Counted from the stretch's first letter, positions 1 to 9,861 are shown. The stretch is DNA of 64,000 nt from Solirubrobacter pauli (GCF_003633755.1 NZ_RBIL01000001.1:3953426-4017425), one strand, 5' to 3'. Notes: generated by a model from the sequence alone, not told the origin. Program-made: numbers and translations.

Positions 1-2
1 GA

Positions 3-905
3 CTAGACCCGCTGGCCCTGCAGCTGCGCCTCGAGGCGGGAGAGGGCCTCGATGCGCTTCTCCATCGGCGGGTGCGTGGCGAACAGGCCGCCGATGCTCG
101 TCGGGAAGATGAAGAACGCGTTCAGCTCGCTCGCCGAGCGCAGGTCCTTCTGCGGGATCTGGCCCATGCCGCTCGAGATCTTGTACAGGGCGCTGGAGAG
201 CGCGCTCGGCCGGCCCGTGATCAGCGCCGCGCCGCGGTCGGCCGCGAACTCGCGGTACCGGGACAGCGCCTGGATGAGCAGGAACGAGACGAAGTACACG
301 ACGATCGAGACGAGGAACAGGACCAGGAAGCTCGGGTTGTCGTCGTCGTCCGAGGACGAGCCACCGCCGAAGAAGAAGCCGAACTGGACGATGTAGGCGG
401 CGATCGTGGCGAAGAAGGACGCCACGGTCATGATCGCCACGTCACGGTTGGCGACGTGCGTGAGCTCGTGCGCCATGACGCCCTCGAGCTCCGCGGGCGT
501 GAGCAGCTCCATGATGCCCGTGGTGGCGCACACGGTCGCCTTCTTCGGCGAGCGGCCGAGGGCGAAGGCGTTGGGCATGCGCGTGTTGGCGATCGCGACC
601 TGCGGCTTCGGCAGGTCGGCCTGGACGCACAGCCGGTCGATCATCGCGTGCAGCTGCGGCGCTTCCTGCGGCGTGACCACGCGGGCGCCCATGGCCGCCA
701 GCGCGAGCTTGTCCGACGTGAAGAACTGCAACGCCGCCAAGCCGCCGAGGATCACGATCATCAGGACCGCGCTCTTGAGGAACAGGAACAGCACCGCGCC
801 CAGCGCGACATACACAGCGCCGAGCAGGAACAACGTGACGGCCATGCGGATCTGCAGGCCGGTGTCCTTGCCGAAGGATGTGGGTCTGGGCATCTGGCTT
901 CTCAT
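3..905 (-). CDS. htpX: HtpX-like M48 family membrane zinc metalloprotease
   Basis: This is an integral-membrane metalloprotease of the HtpX type, which degrades misfolded membrane proteins with its active site facing the cytoplasm. With the ATG at 905 it has 300 aa. Two hydrophobic helices lie at about residues 22-60, the zinc motif HELTH at 146-150 and a likely third ligand in EFAAD (Glu219), with a further helix near 190-212. A Ser/Asp/Gly-rich loop near 180-190 is unusual. The reading frame stays open upstream to 1352, but that part is antisense to the next gene and reads as non-coding. An ATG at 893 is an alternative start. The gene is divergent from the M23 peptidase. Confidence 0.9.
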   Translation of the reverse strand: MRSQMPRPTSFGKDTGLQIRMAVTLFLLGAVYVALGAVLFLFLKSAVLMIVILGGLAALQFFTSDKLALAAMGARVVTPQEAPQLHAMIDRLCVQADLPKPQVAIANTRMPNAFALGRSPKKATVCATTGIMELLTPAELEGVMAHELTHVANRDVAIMTVASFFATIAAYIVQFGFFFGGGSSSDDDDNPSFLVLFLVSIVVYFVSFLLIQALSRYREFAADRGAALITGRPSALSSALYKISSGMGQIPQKDLRSASELNAFFIFPTSIGGLFATHPPMEKRIEALSRLEAQLQGQRV

Positions 906-951
906 TTTCGCAGCAGGCCGCCAGGCCTTATGAAGATTTAGCCCTGCACCT

Positions 952-967
952 TGCAGGCAAGCCTGCA
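952..967. promoter_or_regulatory. 16-bp palindrome in htpX/M23 divergent region
   Basis: TGCAGGC and GCCTGCA are separated by two A bases, giving a perfect inverted repeat in the 97-bp region between two divergent genes. It could be an operator, but only its position and symmetry support that. Confidence 0.3.
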
Positions 968-987
968 GACCGCGCGCGAACTGCGGA

Positions 988-993
988 TAGCCT
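988..993 (+). promoter_or_regulatory. Probable -10 hexamer of the M23 peptidase gene
   Basis: TAGCCT fits the TANNNT consensus and ends nine bases before the ATG at 1003, so the transcript would be leaderless or nearly so. No convincing -35 element is visible. Confidence 0.4.
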
Positions 994-1002
994 GGACCGC
1001 CG

Positions 1003-2196
1003 ATGCAGTCGCGTGCGGTCTGGGCCGCTGCTGTATTCCTGTGCTTGGTGCTGCCCGCGGTCGCGATCGCGCAGCAGAGCTCGGGACAGCTCCAAAAGAA
1101 GATCGATCGCAACAACTCGCTGATCGGCGGGCACAAAGCCCGTGAGCGCGTGCTGACGAGTGACATCACGTCGCAGACGAAGCGCATCGGCGGGTTGCAG
1201 TCCGACATCGACCGGCTCTCCGCTCGCCAGCAGAAGCTGCAGACGTCGCTGGACGCCAAGCGCGCCGAGCTGGCCGTCGTGCAGCGCAAGCTGCGCAGCG
1301 AGCGCGCCCGGCTCACGCGTCTGAAGGCGCGGCTGGTGGTCGTGCGCCACACGCTCGCCCAGCGCCTGCTCGACCTCTACAAGGCCGGCGACCCGGACCT
1401 GATCTCGGTCGTGCTCAACGCCGACGGCTTCGAGGACCTGCTCAGCCGCACCGAGTTCATGACCCGCATCTCCCGCCAGGACGCGAAGATCATGAACATC
1501 GTCGCGTCGGCCAAGCGGGACGCGACCGCGACCGAGGCCCGGCTCGACACGCTCGAGGCCAAGGAGGCGAAGGTCGCCGCCGCGATCGAGTCCGAGCGCG
1601 ACGAGGTGTCCACCGTGCGGGTCGGGCTCGTCGACCGCCGCGAGCGGATCGAGACCGCCCGCAGCACGAAGGTCGCGCTGCTGCGCGGCTCGCGGGAGCG
1701 TCGTCACGAGCTCGAGGACGACGTCGCCGACCTGCGTGACGCGCAGGCCAAGGTCCAGGCCCGGCTCGCGCGCCTCTCCGGCGGCCCCGCCACGGCCGGC
1801 CCGATCAAGCCCGGCCAGGGCGGCCTGATCTGGCCCGTCAACGGCCCGATCACGTCGCCGTTCTGCGAGTCCCGCGCCTGGGAGTCCTGCCACCCGGGCA
1901 TCGACATCGGCGTCCCGGCGGGCACGCCGATCCGCGCCGCGGCGTCCGGCAAGGTCGTCCTCATCCAGGGCGAGGCGGCCTCCGGCGGCTACGGCAACTT
2001 CACCTGCATCCAGCACACGAGCTCGCTCTCCACGTGCTATGCGCACCAGTCCCGCTTCGCCACGTCGATGGGCGCGAGCGTCAAGCAGGGGCAGGTCATC
2101 GGCTACGTTGGGTGCACCGGCCGCTGCTTCGGCGACCACCTGCACTTCGAGACCCGGGTCAACGGCTCGGTCGTCTCCCCGATGAACTACCTCTAG
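1003..2196 (+). CDS. Secreted coiled-coil M23 (LytM) murein hydrolase or hydrolase activator
   Basis: The 397-aa protein starts with a clear signal peptide (residues 1-24, cleavage near AIAQQ). A long charged coiled coil follows (about 30-265), then a C-terminal M23 domain. The zinc and catalytic residues of LytM are present: H297 and D301 in HPGID, and H379/H381 in HLHFE. The architecture is that of EnvC/NlpD-like proteins, which cut peptidoglycan cross-links or activate amidases during cell separation. Because the zinc ligands are intact, it is probably active rather than a degenerate activator. Lgt follows after 7 bp, suggesting co-transcription. Confidence 0.88.
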   Translation: MQSRAVWAAAVFLCLVLPAVAIAQQSSGQLQKKIDRNNSLIGGHKARERVLTSDITSQTKRIGGLQSDIDRLSARQQKLQTSLDAKRAELAVVQRKLRSERARLTRLKARLVVVRHTLAQRLLDLYKAGDPDLISVVLNADGFEDLLSRTEFMTRISRQDAKIMNIVASAKRDATATEARLDTLEAKEAKVAAAIESERDEVSTVRVGLVDRRERIETARSTKVALLRGSRERRHELEDDVADLRDAQAKVQARLARLSGGPATAGPIKPGQGGLIWPVNGPITSPFCESRAWESCHPGIDIGVPAGTPIRAAASGKVVLIQGEAASGGYGNFTCIQHTSSLSTCYAHQSRFATSMGASVKQGQVIGYVGCTGRCFGDHLHFETRVNGSVVSPMNYL

Positions 2197-2203
2197 CCAC
2201 CGC

Positions 2204-2941
2204 TTGTATCCAGAGCTCCACCTCGGTCCCTTGACCATCCAGATGTTCGGGCTGTGCCTGGGCATCGCCTTCCTCGTGGCCGGGTGGATGGTCGCCCGCC
2301 GCCTGGCGGAGCTCGGCCGCCCGGTCGACCTCGCCTACGAGATGGTCTTCGCCGCGCTCATCGGCGGCGTGGTGGGCGCGAAGCTGTGGTTCCTCGCCGA
2401 GAACGGCGGCCCGCTCTTCAGCGGCACCGGCCTGACGTTCTACGGCGGCCTGATCGGCGGCGCGCTGGCCGTGATCGCCTGGACGAGCTACCGCGGCGCG
2501 CTGGACCTCAAGCTCGCCGACGCGGTCGTCCCGTCGCTGGCCGCGGCCTACGCGATCGGCCGGATCGGCTGCCAGTTCGCCGGCGACGGCGACTACGGCA
2601 AGGCCTGGGACGGCCCGTGGGCGATGAGCTACCCGAACGGCACGGTCCCGATCGACACGCCCGTGCACCCGACGCCGATCTACGAGACGCTCGCCATGGG
2701 CGCCTTCGCGATCGTGCTCTGGCGCCTGCGCGACCGCTTCTCACCCGGCATCCTGAGCGGCATCTACCTGATCGGCGTGGGCGTCGAGCGCTTCCTGATC
2801 GAGTTCCTCCGGCGCAACGATCCGATCGCGCTCGGCCTGACGCAGGCGCAGTGGGTGTCGGTCGGCTTCATGGTCGCCGGAATCGCCCTTCTGCTCGTGC
2901 TGCGTGGACGCGTCTCCGCACCCGCTGCCCGCACCGCGTAG
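2204..2941 (+). CDS. lgt: Prolipoprotein diacylglyceryl transferase
   Basis: Lgt transfers diacylglycerol from phosphatidylglycerol to the lipobox cysteine of prolipoproteins, the first step of lipoprotein maturation. The 245-aa protein has seven or so hydrophobic segments. Family signatures include YGGLIGG near residue 82, the IGRIGCQ region, HPTPIYE near 155 and ERFLIEFLRRND near 195. The start is TTG at 2204, seven bases after the upstream stop, with no strong ribosome-binding site. A substrate candidate in the window is the lipoprotein at 10660. Confidence 0.92.
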   Translation: MYPELHLGPLTIQMFGLCLGIAFLVAGWMVARRLAELGRPVDLAYEMVFAALIGGVVGAKLWFLAENGGPLFSGTGLTFYGGLIGGALAVIAWTSYRGALDLKLADAVVPSLAAAYAIGRIGCQFAGDGDYGKAWDGPWAMSYPNGTVPIDTPVHPTPIYETLAMGAFAIVLWRLRDRFSPGILSGIYLIGVGVERFLIEFLRRNDPIALGLTQAQWVSVGFMVAGIALLLVLRGRVSAPAARTA

Positions 2942-2963
2942 CGAGCCCCTAACCTCTTCGGCC

Positions 2964-4208
2964 GTGCCCGCCACGGCCAGCCACCTGTACCCGCACGCCT
3001 CGAGCGTCGATGACGGCCGCCTGACGATCGGCGGCTGCGATGCCGCCGAGCTCGCGCGCGCGTTCGGCACGCCGCTCTACGCGGTCGCGGAAGACGACCT
3101 GCGAAGCCGCGCCCGCGAGTTCCGCGCCGCGATGGGCGAGGGCGAGGTCATCTTCGCCTCCAAGGCCTTCCCGTGCACCGCCGTGCTGCGGGTGTTCGAG
3201 GAGGAAGGGCTCTCCGTGGACGTCGCGTCCGGGGGCGAGCTCGCCCTCGCGCGCAGCGCCGGCTTCCCCGGCGACCGGATCATCCTGCACGGCAACGCGA
3301 AGTCCGCGCGCGAGCTGGAGACGGCCGTGGACATGGGCGCGCGGATCGTCGTCGACAACTTCGACGACATCGACAAGCTCGACGCGCTCGGCAAGCCCGC
3401 GAACGTGCTCATCCGCGTCACGCCGGGCGTGGTCGCCGACACGCACGCCGCGATCCTCACCGGCCACGCCGGCTCGAAGTTCGGCTTCAGCCTCGCGCAG
3501 GCGCCGGAGGCGATCGCGCGCCTGCAGGCCGCGTCCTGGGCCGACCTGCACGGCCTGCACATGCACATCGGGTCGCAGCTGTTCGACCTGGAGCCCTGGC
3601 GACTGGCGGTCGAGGCGATCGCCACCCTCGGCGACTTCCCGGCCTACGACCTCGGCGGCGGGCTCGCCGTCGCGTACACGCCCGATCGCCGCCCGCCGAG
3701 CGTGACCGAGTTCGTGGGCAACATGATCGCGTCCGCGAACGAGCTGCTGGGCGAGGGCAAGCGCCTGAGCATCGAGCCCGGCCGCGCGCTCACCGCGACG
3801 GCGGGCGTGACGCTCTACAGCGTCGAGTCGGTCAAGGACGTCGACCTGCCGGACGGCAACGTGCGCTTCGTCGCCGTCGACGGCGGCATGAGCGACAACC
3901 TGCGCCCGATGCTCTACGACGCGCCCTACCAGGCCGACCTTGTCGACCGGGTCGGCGCCGTGGGCACGCCGTGCACCGTCGTCGGCAAGCACTGCGAGTC
4001 CGGCGACGTCCTGATCCGCGAGACGAGCCTGCACGAGCCGAAGGTCGGCGACGTGCTCGTCACCCCGGTCACCGGCGCGTACGTGTACGCCATGGCCAAC
4101 AACTACAACGGCGTGCCCAGGCCCCCCGTCGTGTTCTGCAAAGACGGCGACGCGCGCCTGGTCGTGCGCCGCGAGACCTTCGAGGACCTGCATGGCCGAG
4201 ACGTATAA
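2964..4208 (+). CDS. lysA: Diaminopimelate decarboxylase
   Basis: This PLP enzyme decarboxylates meso-diaminopimelate to lysine. The GTG at 2964 gives 414 aa. An in-frame ATG at 2904 would overlap lgt and add a non-conserved proline-rich leader, so it is disfavoured. The PLP lysine lies in FASKAFPC, followed by HMHIGSQ, the glycine-rich GGGLAVAY, and the C-terminal CESGDVL and YAMANNYNG segments of fold-III decarboxylases. It overlaps hom by 17 bp and heads a lysA-hom-thrC-thrB operon, so lysine and threonine synthesis appear co-expressed. Confidence 0.95.
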   Translation: MPATASHLYPHASSVDDGRLTIGGCDAAELARAFGTPLYAVAEDDLRSRAREFRAAMGEGEVIFASKAFPCTAVLRVFEEEGLSVDVASGGELALARSAGFPGDRIILHGNAKSARELETAVDMGARIVVDNFDDIDKLDALGKPANVLIRVTPGVVADTHAAILTGHAGSKFGFSLAQAPEAIARLQAASWADLHGLHMHIGSQLFDLEPWRLAVEAIATLGDFPAYDLGGGLAVAYTPDRRPPSVTEFVGNMIASANELLGEGKRLSIEPGRALTATAGVTLYSVESVKDVDLPDGNVRFVAVDGGMSDNLRPMLYDAPYQADLVDRVGAVGTPCTVVGKHCESGDVLIRETSLHEPKVGDVLVTPVTGAYVYAMANNYNGVPRPPVVFCKDGDARLVVRRETFEDLHGRDV

Positions 4209-5418
4209 GGTCGGGCTGCTGGGGCATGGCACCGTCGGTGCCGCGTTCGAGCGGCTGCTGAGCGAGCGCGCGGACACGATCGCGCACGTGACGGGCTGCC
4301 GGCCCGAGGTATCCGGCGTGCTCACGCGCTCCCGCGGCGACTTCGAGCAGATCCTGGCCGACAGCGACCTGATCGTCGAGCTGATCGGCGGCATCGACCC
4401 GGCGCGCGACTACGTGCTGCGCGCGATGCGCGCCGGCAAGCACGTCGTGTCCGCCAACAAGCTGCTGCTCGCGAGCCACGGCGAGGAGCTGTGGAGCACC
4501 GCGCGCGAGCACAACGTGCAGCTGCGCTTCGAGGGCGCGGTGGCCGGCGTGGTGCCCGTCATCCGCGTGCTCCAGGAGACGCTCGCCGCGGCGCACGTGG
4601 AGCGCATCCACGGCATCGTCAACGGCACCACGAACTTCATCCTGAGCGAGATGGCGCGCGGCGGCACGCCGTACGCCGAGGCGCTCAAGCGCGCGCAGGA
4701 GCTCGGCTACGCCGAGGCCGACCCGACCGACGACGTCACCGGCAAGGACGCCGCCGCGAAGATGGCGATCCTGGCCCGGCTCGCGTTCTCGACCCCGGTC
4801 ACGCTCGACCAGGTCACGTACGAGGGCATCGAGCACATCACGGGCGAGGACATGAACTACGCGCGGGACTTCGGCCTCGCGCTGAAGCTGATCGGCACGG
4901 CCGAGCGCGTCGACGGCGGCATCAGCGTCCGCGTCCACCCGGCCTTCCTGTACCCCGGCCACCCGCTCGCGTCCGTCAACGGCTCGTTCAACGCCGTCAC
5001 GGTCGAGTCGGAGGCGATCACCGAGATCACGCTGTCGGGCCCGGGCGCCGGCGGTCCGCAGACCGCGAGCGCCGTCCTGGGCGACGTGATCAGCGCGATG
5101 ATCCCGCCGGCGTCCACGCCGGAGACGACCGCGTCGCTGGCGGTCGTCGCCGACGTCAAGTCCGCCTTCTACCTGGCGATGGAAGTCGATGACGAGCCGG
5201 GCGTCCTCGCCCAGGTGGCCGAGGTGCTCGGCATGCAGGGCGCGTCGATCAAGTCCGTGGTCCAGCGCGGGCTCGGCGGCCAGGCGCGGTTGGTGATGGT
5301 CATCCACCCGCTGCTCGAATCCCGCTTCTACGGCGCGGTGCAACTGCTGGCGCGGATGCCGTTCGTGCGCGCGGAGCCGCGCGCGATCCGCGTGCTCGAC
5401 GAGGAGTTCAACGACTGA
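4192..5418 (+). CDS. hom: Homoserine dehydrogenase with ACT domain
   Basis: The enzyme reduces aspartate semialdehyde to homoserine with NAD(P)H. At 408 aa it has the N-terminal Rossmann motif GHGTVG, then ANKLLL, the catalytic-domain signature NGTTNFIL, and [18 protein letters not shown]-terminal ACT domain from about residue 325 ([16 protein letters not shown]) probably binds threonine for feedback inhibition. The ATG lies inside the end of lysA, and the stop overlaps the thrC start as TGATG, so the three genes are probably translationally coupled. Confidence 0.95.
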   Translation: MAETYKVGLLGHGTVGAAFERLLSERADTIAHVTGCRPEVSGVLTRSRGDFEQILADSDLIVELIGGIDPARDYVLRAMRAGKHVVSANKLLLASHGEELWSTAREHNVQLRFEGAVAGVVPVIRVLQETLAAAHVERIHGIVNGTTNFILSEMARGGTPYAEALKRAQELGYAEADPTDDVTGKDAAAKMAILARLAFSTPVTLDQVTYEGIEHITGEDMNYARDFGLALKLIGTAERVDGGISVRVHPAFLYPGHPLASVNGSFNAVTVESEAITEITLSGPGAGGPQTASAVLGDVISAMIPPASTPETTASLAVVADVKSAFYLAMEVDDEPGVLAQVAEVLGMQGASIKSVVQRGLGGQARLVMVIHPLLESRFYGAVQLLARMPFVRAEPRAIRVLDEEFND

Positions 5419-6428
5419 TGGGCCTCATGACCCGGTACGCCGACCGGTTGCCGTTCGCCCCCGGCGACCCGATCGTCACGCTCGAAGAGGGCTCGACGCC
5501 GCTCGTGCTCGCCGAGCGCCTGTCCGAGCGCGTCGGCAAAGAGGTGTGGCTGAAGGTCGAGGGCGCGAACCCGACCGGCTCGTTCAAGGACCGCGGCATG
5601 ACGTGCGCGGTCTCCGACGCCGTCCGCAACGGCGCCGAGACCGTCATCTGCGCCTCCACCGGCAACACCGCCGCGTCCCTGGCCGCCTACGCGGCGCGGG
5701 CCGGCATCAACGGCGCCGTGATCGTGCCCGACGGCAAGATCGCCACCGGCAAGCTCGCCCAGGCGCTGATGCACGGTGCGCGCGTGATCGCGCTGCGCGG
5801 CAACTTCGACGAGGCCCTCAAGCTCGTGCGCGAGCTCACCCAGCGCCACCCGATCGCGCTCGTGAACTCCGTCAACCCGTTCCGGCTCGAGGGCCAGAAG
5901 ACGGCCGCGTTCGAGCTGCTGGACTCGCTCGGCGAGCTCGACGCGCTCTGCATCCCGGTCGGCAACGCGGGCAACGTCACCGCGTACTGGAAGGGCTTCA
6001 AGGAGATGGGCGCCGCGCCGCGGCTGTTCGGCTTCCAGGCCGAGGGCGCCGCGCCGCTCGTGACCGGCAAGCCGTTCCCGAACCCGGAGACCGTCGCGAG
6101 CGCGATCCGGATCGGCAACCCGGCCCGCTGGGAGGAGGCGATGGACGCGTTCACCTCCTCGCACGGCCGCGTCGCCGCCGTCAGCGACGAGCAGATCCTC
6201 GACGCCTACCGGTTCCTCGCGGCGAACGAGGGCGTGTTCTGCGAGCCGGCCTCGGCGGCCAGCGTCGCCGGGCTGCTCAACCACGGCGCGGAGGACGCCG
6301 AGCGCGTCGTCTGCGTGCTCACCGGCAACGGCCTGAAGGATCCGCAGACCGCGCTCTCGCAGGCGGGCGCGGTCGTGCCGTGCGAGCCGGAGATGGCGGC
6401 GGTCGAGAAGGCCGTCCTGGGTGCATAG
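5418..6428 (+). CDS. thrC: Threonine synthase
   Basis: This fold-type II PLP enzyme converts O-phosphohomoserine to threonine. At 336 aa it matches the short actinobacterial/plant-like threonine synthase class. The PLP lysine is in [11 protein letters not shown] near residue 55, and the phosphate-binding glycine loop is [14 protein letters not shown]. Its ATG overlaps the hom stop by one base, and its end overlaps thrB by 8 bp. Confidence 0.94.
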   Translation: MGLMTRYADRLPFAPGDPIVTLEEGSTPLVLAERLSERVGKEVWLKVEGANPTGSFKDRGMTCAVSDAVRNGAETVICASTGNTAASLAAYAARAGINGAVIVPDGKIATGKLAQALMHGARVIALRGNFDEALKLVRELTQRHPIALVNSVNPFRLEGQKTAAFELLDSLGELDALCIPVGNAGNVTAYWKGFKEMGAAPRLFGFQAEGAAPLVTGKPFPNPETVASAIRIGNPARWEEAMDAFTSSHGRVAAVSDEQILDAYRFLAANEGVFCEPASAASVAGLLNHGAEDAERVVCVLTGNGLKDPQTALSQAGAVVPCEPEMAAVEKAVLGA

Positions 6429-7269
6429 GAGCCGCACCGTCCGGGTTCCCGCGTCCTCGGCCAACCTCGGCCCGGGGTTCGACGTCATGGGCGCGGCGCT
6501 CGACCTGCACATGGAGGTCGACGTCGTCGAGACGGGCCAGTTCGCCGTCCACACGGACCTGAAGATCGCGCGTGACCGCCGCAACCTGATCGTCCGCGGC
6601 TTCCAGGCGCTCGCGCCGGCCGACGGCTTCGAGTTCACGATCCGGTCGGACATCCCGCTCTCCGGCGGGCTCGGCACGAGCGCGGCGGCGATCGTCGCCG
6701 GCCTCGTCGCGGCCGACTCGATCTTCGAGCTCGGCGCCGACGTGCTGGGCGAGGCGACGAAGATCGAGGGCCACCCGGACAACGTGGCCGCGGCGCTGCT
6801 CGGCGGTTTCGTGCTGTGCGTGGACGGCCACGCGGAGCGCTTCGAGCCGCCGCCCGGCCTCGAGTGCCTCCTGGTCGTGCCCGAGCAGGCCGTGCGGACC
6901 GCCAAGGCCCGCGAGGCGCTCCCGAGCCGGATCCCGATGAGCGACGCGGTCTTCAACATCGCGCACGCCTCGATGCTCGTGCTCGGCCTCGCGCGCGGGG
7001 ACCTGGGCCTCGTCGCGCGCGGCCTCGGCGACCGGCTGCACCAGCCGCGGCGCGCGCACCTCTACCCGCGCTCGTGGGAGCTCGTCCAGGAGGCCAAGGG
7101 CCTCGGCGCGCTGGGGGCGACGATCTCCGGCGCCGGCCCGACCGTGCTCGTCTGGTGCGACATGGCCAGCACCGGCGCGGTGGTGGAGCGACTGCACGAG
7201 CGCGCCGACGGGTGGGCCGACGTGCACCGCGTGCCGTTCAGCGCCGCCGGTGCGGAAGTCCGGTTCTGA
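6421..7269 (+). CDS. thrB: Homoserine kinase
   Basis: This GHMP-family kinase phosphorylates homoserine to give the ThrC substrate. The 282-aa protein begins at GTG 6421, inside the thrC end. It has the N-terminal substrate motif [12 protein letters not shown], the ATP-binding GHMP motif [12 protein letters not shown] at 79-90, and a C-terminal [12 protein letters not shown] segment. It closes the operon. Its 3' end overlaps the convergent MEDS/GHKL gene by 32 bp, and no terminator is visible between them. Confidence 0.94.
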   Translation: MHRSRTVRVPASSANLGPGFDVMGAALDLHMEVDVVETGQFAVHTDLKIARDRRNLIVRGFQALAPADGFEFTIRSDIPLSGGLGTSAAAIVAGLVAADSIFELGADVLGEATKIEGHPDNVAAALLGGFVLCVDGHAERFEPPPGLECLLVVPEQAVRTAKAREALPSRIPMSDAVFNIAHASMLVLGLARGDLGLVARGLGDRLHQPRRAHLYPRSWELVQEAKGLGALGATISGAGPTVLVWCDMASTGAVVERLHERADGWADVHRVPFSAAGAEVRF

Positions 7270-8089
7270 CGCGAACCGCGCCCGGCCGGATCTGCACGAG
7301 CTCGCAGACCTGGTTGGCGATCCACAGCCCGCGGCCGCCGAAGGCGTCCACGTCCGGTCGCATGCGCCCGGCCAGCGGGTCGCGGATGATGCCCTGGTCG
7401 CGCACGTCGCACACCAGGTCGTCGTCCTCGCGCCACAGGCGCACGATCCCGCGGCCGCCGCCGTGCTGGACGCTGTTGATCGCGACCTCGTCGACCGCGA
7501 GCACGAAGTCGGGCTCACCGCCCGCCTCGCGCACGAGCTGACGGACCTCCGACAGGGACTCGAGGTCGAACCCGAGCACGCGCGAGCCGGTCGGTGGGGG
7601 CGGCAGCGGCGCGAGCGGCAGCGGCTCCTCGCGGAAGTGCGCGCTCGGCTCGCCGTCGACGACCGCGTGGCTGCGGCACGCCTCGTGCAGGACCTGCTCC
7701 GACAGCCCGTCCGCGTCGTACGGGCACAGCAGCGTGAAGTCCTCGTCGAAGGCGACGTTCAGCAGGGACTCGTGCAGCTGGCACTCGACGAGCTCCGCCG
7801 GCCCACGACCGGCGTAGACCGGCTCGCCGATGCCGCGCACCGGGCCGCGGTGGCTCTCCACGAACTCGCGCCAGAAGGGGATGATCCGCGCGGGGTTGCG
7901 GTCGATCTCGACCAGCTCCACGCGCGCCGCGTCCTCGCCGAGCGCGGCCCGCACCGGCTCCAGCGTCTCCGCACGCGTGGCCACGCGCACCGGCTCACCC
8001 TGCTGCAGACCCGCGCGCACGTAGGGCAGGATTCCGGCGAGAAGCTCGTCGGTCCCGTGGTACCGGAGCGCTTGGTGGGTGAAGGCCAC
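7238..8089 (-). CDS. MEDS-domain sensor fused to a GHKL (RsbW-like) ATPase domain
   Basis: The 283-aa protein pairs an N-terminal MEDS/DcmR-type sensory domain (about 5-160; start FTHQALRYHGTDELLAGILPYV) with a C-terminal HATPase_c_2 domain (about 175-275). In the latter, VDEVAINSVQHG matches the N-box and RDQGI the G1 box. There is no phosphoacceptor histidine domain, so it resembles anti-sigma/serine kinases rather than a two-component kinase. An orphan receiver gene lies 5 bp upstream in the same direction, so the two may form a signalling pair. The ligand and target sigma factor are unknown. Confidence 0.82.
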   Translation of the reverse strand: MAFTHQALRYHGTDELLAGILPYVRAGLQQGEPVRVATRAETLEPVRAALGEDAARVELVEIDRNPARIIPFWREFVESHRGPVRGIGEPVYAGRGPAELVECQLHESLLNVAFDEDFTLLCPYDADGLSEQVLHEACRSHAVVDGEPSAHFREEPLPLAPLPPPPTGSRVLGFDLESLSEVRQLVREAGGEPDFVLAVDEVAINSVQHGGGRGIVRLWREDDDLVCDVRDQGIIRDPLAGRMRPDVDAFGGRGLWIANQVCELVQIRPGAVRVRTGLPHRRR

Positions 8090-8094
8090 GGCCT

Positions 8095-8454
8095 TCAGGC
8101 GACGACTTTGCGGATGGCCTCGATGAGCGGGCCGTCGTCGTCGCCCTTCTCGAGGTAGGCGTCGGCGCCTTCGCCGAGCGCACCCTCTTGCATCAGTCGC
8201 ACGTAGCCGGAGTAGACGATCACCTTCACGCCCGGGGCGACCTCGCGGATCGCGCGCAGCAGCGTGTCGTCGCCGGGCTTGCCGAGCGTGTCCAGGAGGA
8301 CGACGTCCGCCTCGGTGCCGGCCAGCGCTTCGAGCGCGCCCTGCGCCGTGTGGGCCTGCCCGGCGTGGACGATGTCGTCGTAGTCGGCCAACCAGAACGC
8401 GACGAGGCGCGTGAACGCCTCGGAGTCGTCGCAGTGGAACACCCTGATCCCCAT
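8095..8454 (-). CDS. Stand-alone response-regulator receiver domain
   Basis: The 119-aa protein is a single REC domain with no output domain. D9/D10 form the acidic pocket, D55 in VVLLDTL is the probable phosphorylation site, and K103 in YLEKGDD is the conserved lysine. It is transcribed toward the MEDS/GHKL gene with a 5-bp gap. Single-domain receivers usually act by protein-protein contact. No classical histidine kinase was found in the window, so its phosphodonor is unknown. Confidence 0.88.
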   Translation of the reverse strand: MGIRVFHCDDSEAFTRLVAFWLADYDDIVHAGQAHTAQGALEALAGTEADVVLLDTLGKPGDDTLLRAIREVAPGVKVIVYSGYVRLMQEGALGEGADAYLEKGDDDGPLIEAIRKVVA

Positions 8455-8463
8455 GCCGACGCG

Positions 8464-9243
8464 TCAGTGTACGAGCAACGGCGCCAAAGCGCCACGGGCC
8501 GCTTCGCGCCCGAGGCGTGCGAGCACCTCGTCGGCCAGCGCGTAGTAGTCCTGGCCGAGGTCCGGACGGTAGTCCAGGATGGAAAGCGCTTTCTCGGCCG
8601 ACTCGGCGTAGGCGATCGACGAGCGGATCACGGCGTCGAAGACCTTCTCGCCGTAGTTCTCCTGAAGCTGCGCGTACGCGTCCCGCGAGTGCGTGGTGCG
8701 CATGTCGGCGATGTTGAGCAGCACGCCGAGCAGCTCGAGGTCGTCGTTGTAGTACTCACGGACCTGCTCGATCAGCTCGATCGCGCCCGTCGTGCCCTGC
8801 AGGGCGAAGTACTGCGCCTCGCTCGAGATCAGCGCGTGGTCGGCGGCGACGAGCCCGTTGATGGTCAGCAGGCCGAGCGCCGGCGGGCAGTCGACCAGGA
8901 TCACGTCGTACGCCTTGCGGACGTCCTTGAGCGCCTTCTTGAGCACGAGCTCGCGACCCATCTTGCCGGAGAGCGCACGCTCGACCTCGGCGAGGTTGAG
9001 CGAGGACGGGATCACGCCCTCGTGGACGGCGGCGGAGGCCTTCGCGTCACCGGACAGGACGTCGGCGACGGTCGGCGTGGCGTCGCGCGGCACGTCGAAG
9101 TAGTCCGAGAGGTTGCCCTGCGGGTCGAGGTCGACCGTCAGCACGTCGAGGCCGACCTGCCGGAGCACGTCGGCCAGGGTGCGAACCGTCGTGGTCTTGC
9201 CCGTGCCGCCCTTGAGCGACAGGACCGCGATCGTGTCGGCCAT
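8464..9243 (-). CDS. ParA/MinD-family ATPase (orphan)
   Basis: The 259-aa P-loop ATPase has a deviant Walker A motif KGGTGKTT at residues 11-18, the A' segment DLDPQGNLSDY, and the Walker B-like VDCPPALGLLT. These place it in the Soj/ParA group that forms dynamic dimers on DNA or membranes to position cargo. No ParB, parS cluster or replication gene lies nearby, so a chromosome-partition role is not supported. The FHA gene 24 bp upstream on the same strand may share its transcript. Confidence 0.88.
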   Translation of the reverse strand: MADTIAVLSLKGGTGKTTTVRTLADVLRQVGLDVLTVDLDPQGNLSDYFDVPRDATPTVADVLSGDAKASAAVHEGVIPSSLNLAEVERALSGKMGRELVLKKALKDVRKAYDVILVDCPPALGLLTINGLVAADHALISSEAQYFALQGTTGAIELIEQVREYYNDDLELLGVLLNIADMRTTHSRDAYAQLQENYGEKVFDAVIRSSIAYAESAEKALSILDYRPDLGQDYYALADEVLARLGREAARGALAPLLVH

Positions 9244-9267
9244 GCCGCTCGAACCCTACAGGGGCGT

Positions 9268-9726
9268 CTACTCGGTGATGGCTGCCGGGTGGGCGGAGCT
9301 GGGCACCGCCACGGTGTCCAGGAAGTACAACGCGTGACGGCCGATCAGGACCTCGTCGCCGTCGGTCAGCGGGCTCCACTCCACGCGCCGGCCGTTGACC
9401 TGGATGCCGTTGAGCGAGCGGTCGTCGAGCACGCGGACGCCGCCCTCCTCGCTGGCGATCAGGGCGTGGCGGCGCGAGACGGTCGCGTCGTCGAAGCGGA
9501 TGTCGGCGGCGAGCGAGCGGCCGATCCGCGTCCACTCCCGGGTGACCGGGATGACGACGATCCGCTCGTCCTGCTCGAACGCCAGGTAGCGGCCGGCCTC
9601 GCCCAGGCCGGCGCGGGCCTCCTGGAGCCATGCGGGTGGCTCCGGACGTGTTGAGACGCGCAACATCTCCGTACCCGGCAGCGTGCCGGTGTACTGGGTG
9701 TCGTCGTCGAATCGTGGGTGACTCAA
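9268..9726 (-). CDS. FHA-domain protein
   Basis: The start is set by a strong ribosome-binding site: AGGGAGG lies eight bases before the TTG at 9726, giving 152 aa. The first 45 residues are variable. The forkhead-associated domain spans about 46-140, with the phosphothreonine-binding residues GR at 69-70, SRRH at 84-87 and NG at 106-107. FHA domains bind phosphothreonine, which implies a Ser/Thr kinase partner. None is present here. The open frame continues upstream to 10236, but only as antisense to other genes. Confidence 0.85.
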   Translation of the reverse strand: MSHPRFDDDTQYTGTLPGTEMLRVSTRPEPPAWLQEARAGLGEAGRYLAFEQDERIVVIPVTREWTRIGRSLAADIRFDDATVSRRHALIASEEGGVRVLDDRSLNGIQVNGRRVEWSPLTDGDEVLIGRHALYFLDTVAVPSSAHPAAITE

Positions 9727-9861
9727 GACAGCTTCCTCCCTGGGTTCGACCGACCCCTCCGCTGCGGGATCATAAACCCCGGAGGGTGGGGCGACGACCC
9801 CATCTTGGACTTTGGCTTGCAACGAGGAGGGCCGGAGAGGCCCGTCGCGAAGGACGCCGAC

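Noticed and set aside
2949-4394. 481-codon minus-strand frame opposite lysA
   Set aside because: Non-protein-like composition and antisense to a conserved enzyme.
8464-9243. Chromosome or plasmid partition locus (ParA)
   Set aside because: No ParB, centromere-like repeats, DnaA box cluster or replication gene nearby.
8188-9654. 488-codon plus-strand frame across the ParA and FHA genes
   Set aside because: It spans two well-supported genes on the other strand and reads as a shadow.
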